The position numbers and the translations under genes were made by a program. DNA of 64,000 nucleotides, from contig CAYJJG010000001.1 of NCBI GenBank assembly GCA_964370435.1, positions 186,001 to 250,000 of the forward strand, read 5' to 3'. The stretch comes from CALVGQ01 sp964370435 (GTDB lineage Bacteria; Bacillota_I; Bacilli_A; Erysipelotrichales; Erysipelotrichaceae). How positions within the stretch are numbered: position 1 is the first letter of the stretch; every line of letters begins with the position of its first letter. The notes below the pieces were generated by a model. It saw only the letters and a program-made list of their open reading frames with translations. It ran no database searches and was not told the DNA's origin. Below, piece by piece: positions 61,125 through 64,000 of this stretch.

Positions 61125-63003
61125 TTTCTTCTCTTCTCTTTCTATGTTGCTCAATAATCATTGCTAGAACCGCAATATCTGCTGGATTTACTCCAGATAT
61201 TCTTGATGCTTGACCTAATGTTCTTGGTTGAATCTTTAATATTTTTTGTTTTGCTTCCAATGATAAATGCTCTACTTCTTCAATATTTATTTCTTTGGGA
61301 ATAATTACTTTATCCATATGCTCTAGCTTTTCTGCTTCTTTTTTTGCTTTATCTATATATCCTTGATATTTGCATTCAATCTCAACTTGTTTAGCAACTT
61401 CTTCTTTAAAATCAAATTCTAAGTAGGGCATTAATTTACTGCATTCGACTCTTGGTCTTTTAAGCAATTCATACGCACTTATTCCTTCAGATAATCGATC
61501 ATATCCAATGGTGTTTAGATATTCATTTACTTCTGATTTCATTGTAAATCGCACCTTTTGCATTGCTTCTTTTAATTCTTCCATTGCCTTTAATTTTACA
61601 TTAAGTAACTCATAACGATTTAACAGTGGTAACCCTAATGCTTGTGCTTTTCTTGTTAATCGCTGATCAGCGTTGTCATGGCGTAATAGTAATCTAAATT
61701 CTGCTCGAGATGTTAATAATCGGTAGGGTTCATTAGTACCCTTTGTCACTAAATCATCTATCATAACACCGATGTACGCTTCATCACGGCGTAAAATAAA
61801 AGGACCTTTATTGTCTAACTTTAACACTGCATTGATACCAGCCATCAACCCTTGAGCCGCTGCCTCTTCATAACCACTTGTTCCGTTAATTTGACCTGCA
61901 CAAAATAAATTTTCTATTGTCTTGGTTTCTAACGTTGCTTTTAACTGCAATGGATCAATAGCATCATACTCTATAGCATAGGCATATACTTTAATTTCAG
62001 CATGCTCTAAACCCGCAATAGAATGAATCATGTCTTCTTGTACTTCGTGAGGTAAAGAAGATGATAATCCTTGCACATAAGTGGTATCTAGACTTAAGCT
62101 CTCGGGCTCTAAAAATAATTGATGTCTTTCTTTATCATGAAATCGTACCAACTTGTCTTCAATAGATGGACAATATCTTGGTCCAACCCCTTTTACAGCC
62201 CCGGAATACATACTAGAGCGATGTAGGTTATCATTGATTATTTTATGTGTGTTTTCATTTGTATAGGTTAAGTAACAAAGCACTTGTTTTTTTGGATCTA
62301 AATTTTCTTTAGTTAAAACACTGAAACTAGCAAAAAATGGACTTCCTGTTTGTTCTTCTGTTTTTGAAAAATCAATAGAACTTGTTAACACTCTTGCTGG
62401 AGTTCCTGTTTTTAATCTAAACGTTTTAAGTCCTGCTTCTCTAAGTGATAGTGATAATTCACTTGTTGTTGGCTCATTATCTGGTCCACAAGCTGTAATA
62501 CAATCACTAATCATTACCTTTGAATCCATATACGTTCCTGTTGTAAGAATAACAATTTTTGCTTCAATCACTGTATTATTAAAACATGCAACTCCTACAA
62601 TTTTTTTATCTTCAACAATTATGTTTTTTACTTGCTGTTCTACTAAAGTTAAATTCTCAGTTTTATCCACAATATCTTGCATCATTTTGGCGTACGCTAT
62701 TTTATCGGACTGTACCCTCAAAGATTGTACACCAGGACCTTTAGCAGTATTTAACATTTTTACTTGTATTGCTGTTTCATCAGCGGTAACACCCATTTGT
62801 CCACCTAGGGCATCAATTTCCCTTACAACTATACCTTTAGCGGGACCACCCACCGAGGGATTACATGGCATCTTGGCAATATTTTCTTTACTCAAGGATA
62901 CAAGAGCTACTTTTTTATTACTTCTTGCTGCAATTAAAGCAGCCTCTACGCCTGCATGGCCTCCACCTATAACTGCTATGTCTACTGTGTGTATTACACT
63001 CAT
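61114..63003 (-). CDS. mnmG: tRNA uridine-5-carboxymethylaminomethyl modification enzyme MnmG
   Basis: FAD enzyme (GidA) that works with MnmE on wobble uridine. FAD motif VIGGGHAGVEAALIAARS at residue 11, MPCNPSVGGPAKG near 45, FCAGQINGTSGYEEAAAQG near 370, and the helical C-terminal tRNA-binding part. Length 629 is standard. GAGG precedes the ATG. Neighbours differ from the usual mnmE-mnmG-rsmG order: a ThyX-like gene overlaps its 3' end. Confidence 0.96.
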   Translation of the reverse strand: MSVIHTVDIAVIGGGHAGVEAALIAARSNKKVALVSLSKENIAKMPCNPSVGGPAKGIVVREIDALGGQMGVTADETAIQVKMLNTAKGPGVQSLRVQSDKIAYAKMMQDIVDKTENLTLVEQQVKNIIVEDKKIVGVACFNNTVIEAKIVILTTGTYMDSKVMISDCITACGPDNEPTTSELSLSLREAGLKTFRLKTGTPARVLTSSIDFSKTEEQTGSPFFASFSVLTKENLDPKKQVLCYLTYTNENTHKIINDNLHRSSMYSGAVKGVGPRYCPSIEDKLVRFHDKERHQLFLEPESLSLDTTYVQGLSSSLPHEVQEDMIHSIAGLEHAEIKVYAYAIEYDAIDPLQLKATLETKTIENLFCAGQINGTSGYEEAAAQGLMAGINAVLKLDNKGPFILRRDEAYIGVMIDDLVTKGTNEPYRLLTSRAEFRLLLRHDNADQRLTRKAQALGLPLLNRYELLNVKLKAMEELKEAMQKVRFTMKSEVNEYLNTIGYDRLSEGISAYELLKRPRVECSKLMPYLEFDFKEEVAKQVEIECKYQGYIDKAKKEAEKLEHMDKVIIPKEINIEEVEHLSLEAKQKILKIQPRTLGQASRISGVNPADIAVLAMIIEQHRKRREENGI

Positions 63004-63114
63004 TTTCTTACCTCACTAAATCTTTAACATCATATCACAGAATTACCATTATATAAAATATTACTATATGTACATTATTTAAATTAATGGTGATTATTTT
63101 ATATTACTTGTCTT

Positions 63115-63972
63115 CTATTTTGTTGTCTTAAATTTGATTTCTGACACTAATACTGCTCCTAAAATTAAAGCAGAGCCGACTATCATTCTTGTCGTTATAA
63201 CTTCATTTAAAAGCAATATTGAAAACAACATACCGAACACTGCTTCCATCGATAATATAATTGCTGCTTTAGTTTCATCTACAGATTTTTGTGAAATTGT
63301 TTGTAATAAATAACAAACACCTGTACACATGATTCCTAAGTATAATATCCCTAGAAAACCATCCGAGGTTATTTCTATGTTTCCTTGTCCCGTTATTAAC
63401 ATACCGCCCACTGATAAAATAAAAGCAGTCAGCATCTGTATGAAGTTTAAAACAGGTGGTCTTACTTTTTTCACAAATTCTCCAGTTAAAAATATTTGAA
63501 AAGCAAATCCTAGAGCACACAAAAGAGTAAGTATATCACCCACATTAATATTGAAATTACTTTGAATAGAGAGCACACCTGCTCCTAACACAGCCATAAA
63601 TACTCCAATAAGGTTTTGTGTTGCGATCTTTTTTTTGTAAAACACTAAAGCAATAATTGGCACAAACACTACATTTACTGTAGTTAAGAAAGCATTTTTG
63701 GATGGCGTAGTAAATTGTAGTCCTACTGTTTGTAAAATAAAAGCAAGAAACAAAACACTTCCTAACAATACTCCATAGCTGAGTTCTTGTTTAGTTATAT
63801 TTTTTATACTATGCATACAAATTATTCCCATTAGTACAGACGCAATAAAAAAACGAGCACTTAGTATTTGTAATGGTGTTAAATTATTTAATGCTATTTC
63901 TGTGGCAACAAACCCCCCACCCCAAATAATTGTTACTACTAGTAATCCTATTATTCCAAAATACTTCTTCAT
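63115..63972 (-). CDS. EamA/DMT superfamily transporter
   Basis: A 285-residue integral membrane protein with ten hydrophobic segments in two EamA repeats: WGGGFVATEIALNNLTPLQILSAR in the first, and VDETKAAIILSMEAVFGMLFS in the second (the conserved Glu-P-like pair is reduced to SMEAVF). Members export amino acids, nucleotides or other metabolites; substrate unknown. GAGGAA precedes the ATG. Single gene in the window; no terminator is evident. Confidence 0.9.
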   Translation of the reverse strand: MKKYFGIIGLLVVTIIWGGGFVATEIALNNLTPLQILSARFFIASVLMGIICMHSIKNITKQELSYGVLLGSVLFLAFILQTVGLQFTTPSKNAFLTTVNVVFVPIIALVFYKKKIATQNLIGVFMAVLGAGVLSIQSNFNINVGDILTLLCALGFAFQIFLTGEFVKKVRPPVLNFIQMLTAFILSVGGMLITGQGNIEITSDGFLGILYLGIMCTGVCYLLQTISQKSVDETKAAIILSMEAVFGMLFSILLLNEVITTRMIVGSALILGAVLVSEIKFKTTK

Positions 63973-64000
63973 GGTTCCTCTTTTCTAGTAAATCACTTAT

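Noticed and set aside
62621..63019. 132-codon plus-strand frame inside mnmG
   Set aside because: Antisense shadow of the FAD-binding region.
1..64000. tRNA, rRNA, CRISPR arrays, transposases, prophage genes
   Set aside because: None was seen by eye on either strand; exact tools would be needed to exclude a degenerate tRNA.

Overview
The window is a compact, AT-rich chromosome segment from a low-GC Gram-positive bacterium. It carries WhiA, HprK, RapZ, YvcK, RpoE (delta), AddAB, Noc/Soj/ParB, mini-RNase III, ribonuclease M5 and a T-box leader, a set typical of Bacillota (Firmicutes). Reduced gene versions, the Lgt-HAD fusion and the mix of aerotolerance and gut-type accessory genes would fit Erysipelotrichia or a close relative, but that class assignment is an inference. 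No rRNA, tRNA, CRISPR array, transposase or prophage was seen. Most genes lie on the minus strand, with short or overlapping junctions that indicate long operons.

Layout. 0-3.2 kb: 3' portion missing ychF, then a DUF1934-argS-rpoE operon with a strong promoter. 3.2-7.3 kb: class A PBP, acetyltransferase, ferredoxin-tailed aldo/keto reductase and an ECF-transporter S component. 7.4-12 kb: the translation/transcription operon zinc-ribbon ORF-cysS-mrnC-rlmB-sigH-rpmG-secE-nusG, led by a cysteine T-box. 12-17.6 kb: accessory region with a YjdF-like membrane protein, HAD phosphatase, gene remnants, a membrane-anchored XRE/RCC1 protein coupled to a GYF_2-domain protein, and an aldo/keto reductase. 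17.7-21.1 kb: GAPDH, ClpP and an ECF sigma/RsgI-like anti-sigma/secreted calcium-loop repeat operon. 21.2-33.8 kb: uvrA-hprK-lgt::ppaX-trxB-osmC and rapZ-yvcK-whiA-membrane protein-DUF2156-GNAT. 34-39.8 kb: addB-addA on the plus strand. 39.8-44.1 kb: feoA-feoB-FeoB-associated protein with twin inverted repeats, a decayed lipoprotein gene and a divergent XRE/small-protein pair. 44.1-51.9 kb: glmU-prs and mnmE-tatD-3D protein-rnmV-rsmA-ispE. 52-56.5 kb: rsmG-noc-soj-parB-femX. 56.5-64 kb: a broken membrane-protein gene, an orphan PRD regulator, a GHL10-type protein, mnmG with an overlapping ThyX-like gene, and an EamA transporter.

How the genes work together. The housekeeping blocks keep synteny known from Bacillus (for example hprK-lgt-ppaX, rapZ-yvcK-whiA, tatD-yabE-rnmV-ksgA-ispE, rsmG-noc-soj-spo0J). 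The less ordinary material is regulatory and envelope-facing: the XRE-TM-RCC1/GYF_2 pair, the ECF sigma operon with its secreted DxDxDGxxD repeat protein and an apparent self-type promoter, a Cys-T-box operon whose first gene is a four-cysteine mini-protein, the fusion of Lgt with a PpaX-like phosphatase directly after hprK, and repeated GTTAG-N6-CTAAC palindromes in the feo operon. Several decayed genes (13.7-14.2, 42.4-43.3, 56.6-56.9 kb) show ongoing loss of accessory genes. Where the first in-frame start lacked a ribosome-binding site, starts were moved to the start codon with a well-placed Shine-Dalgarno sequence.
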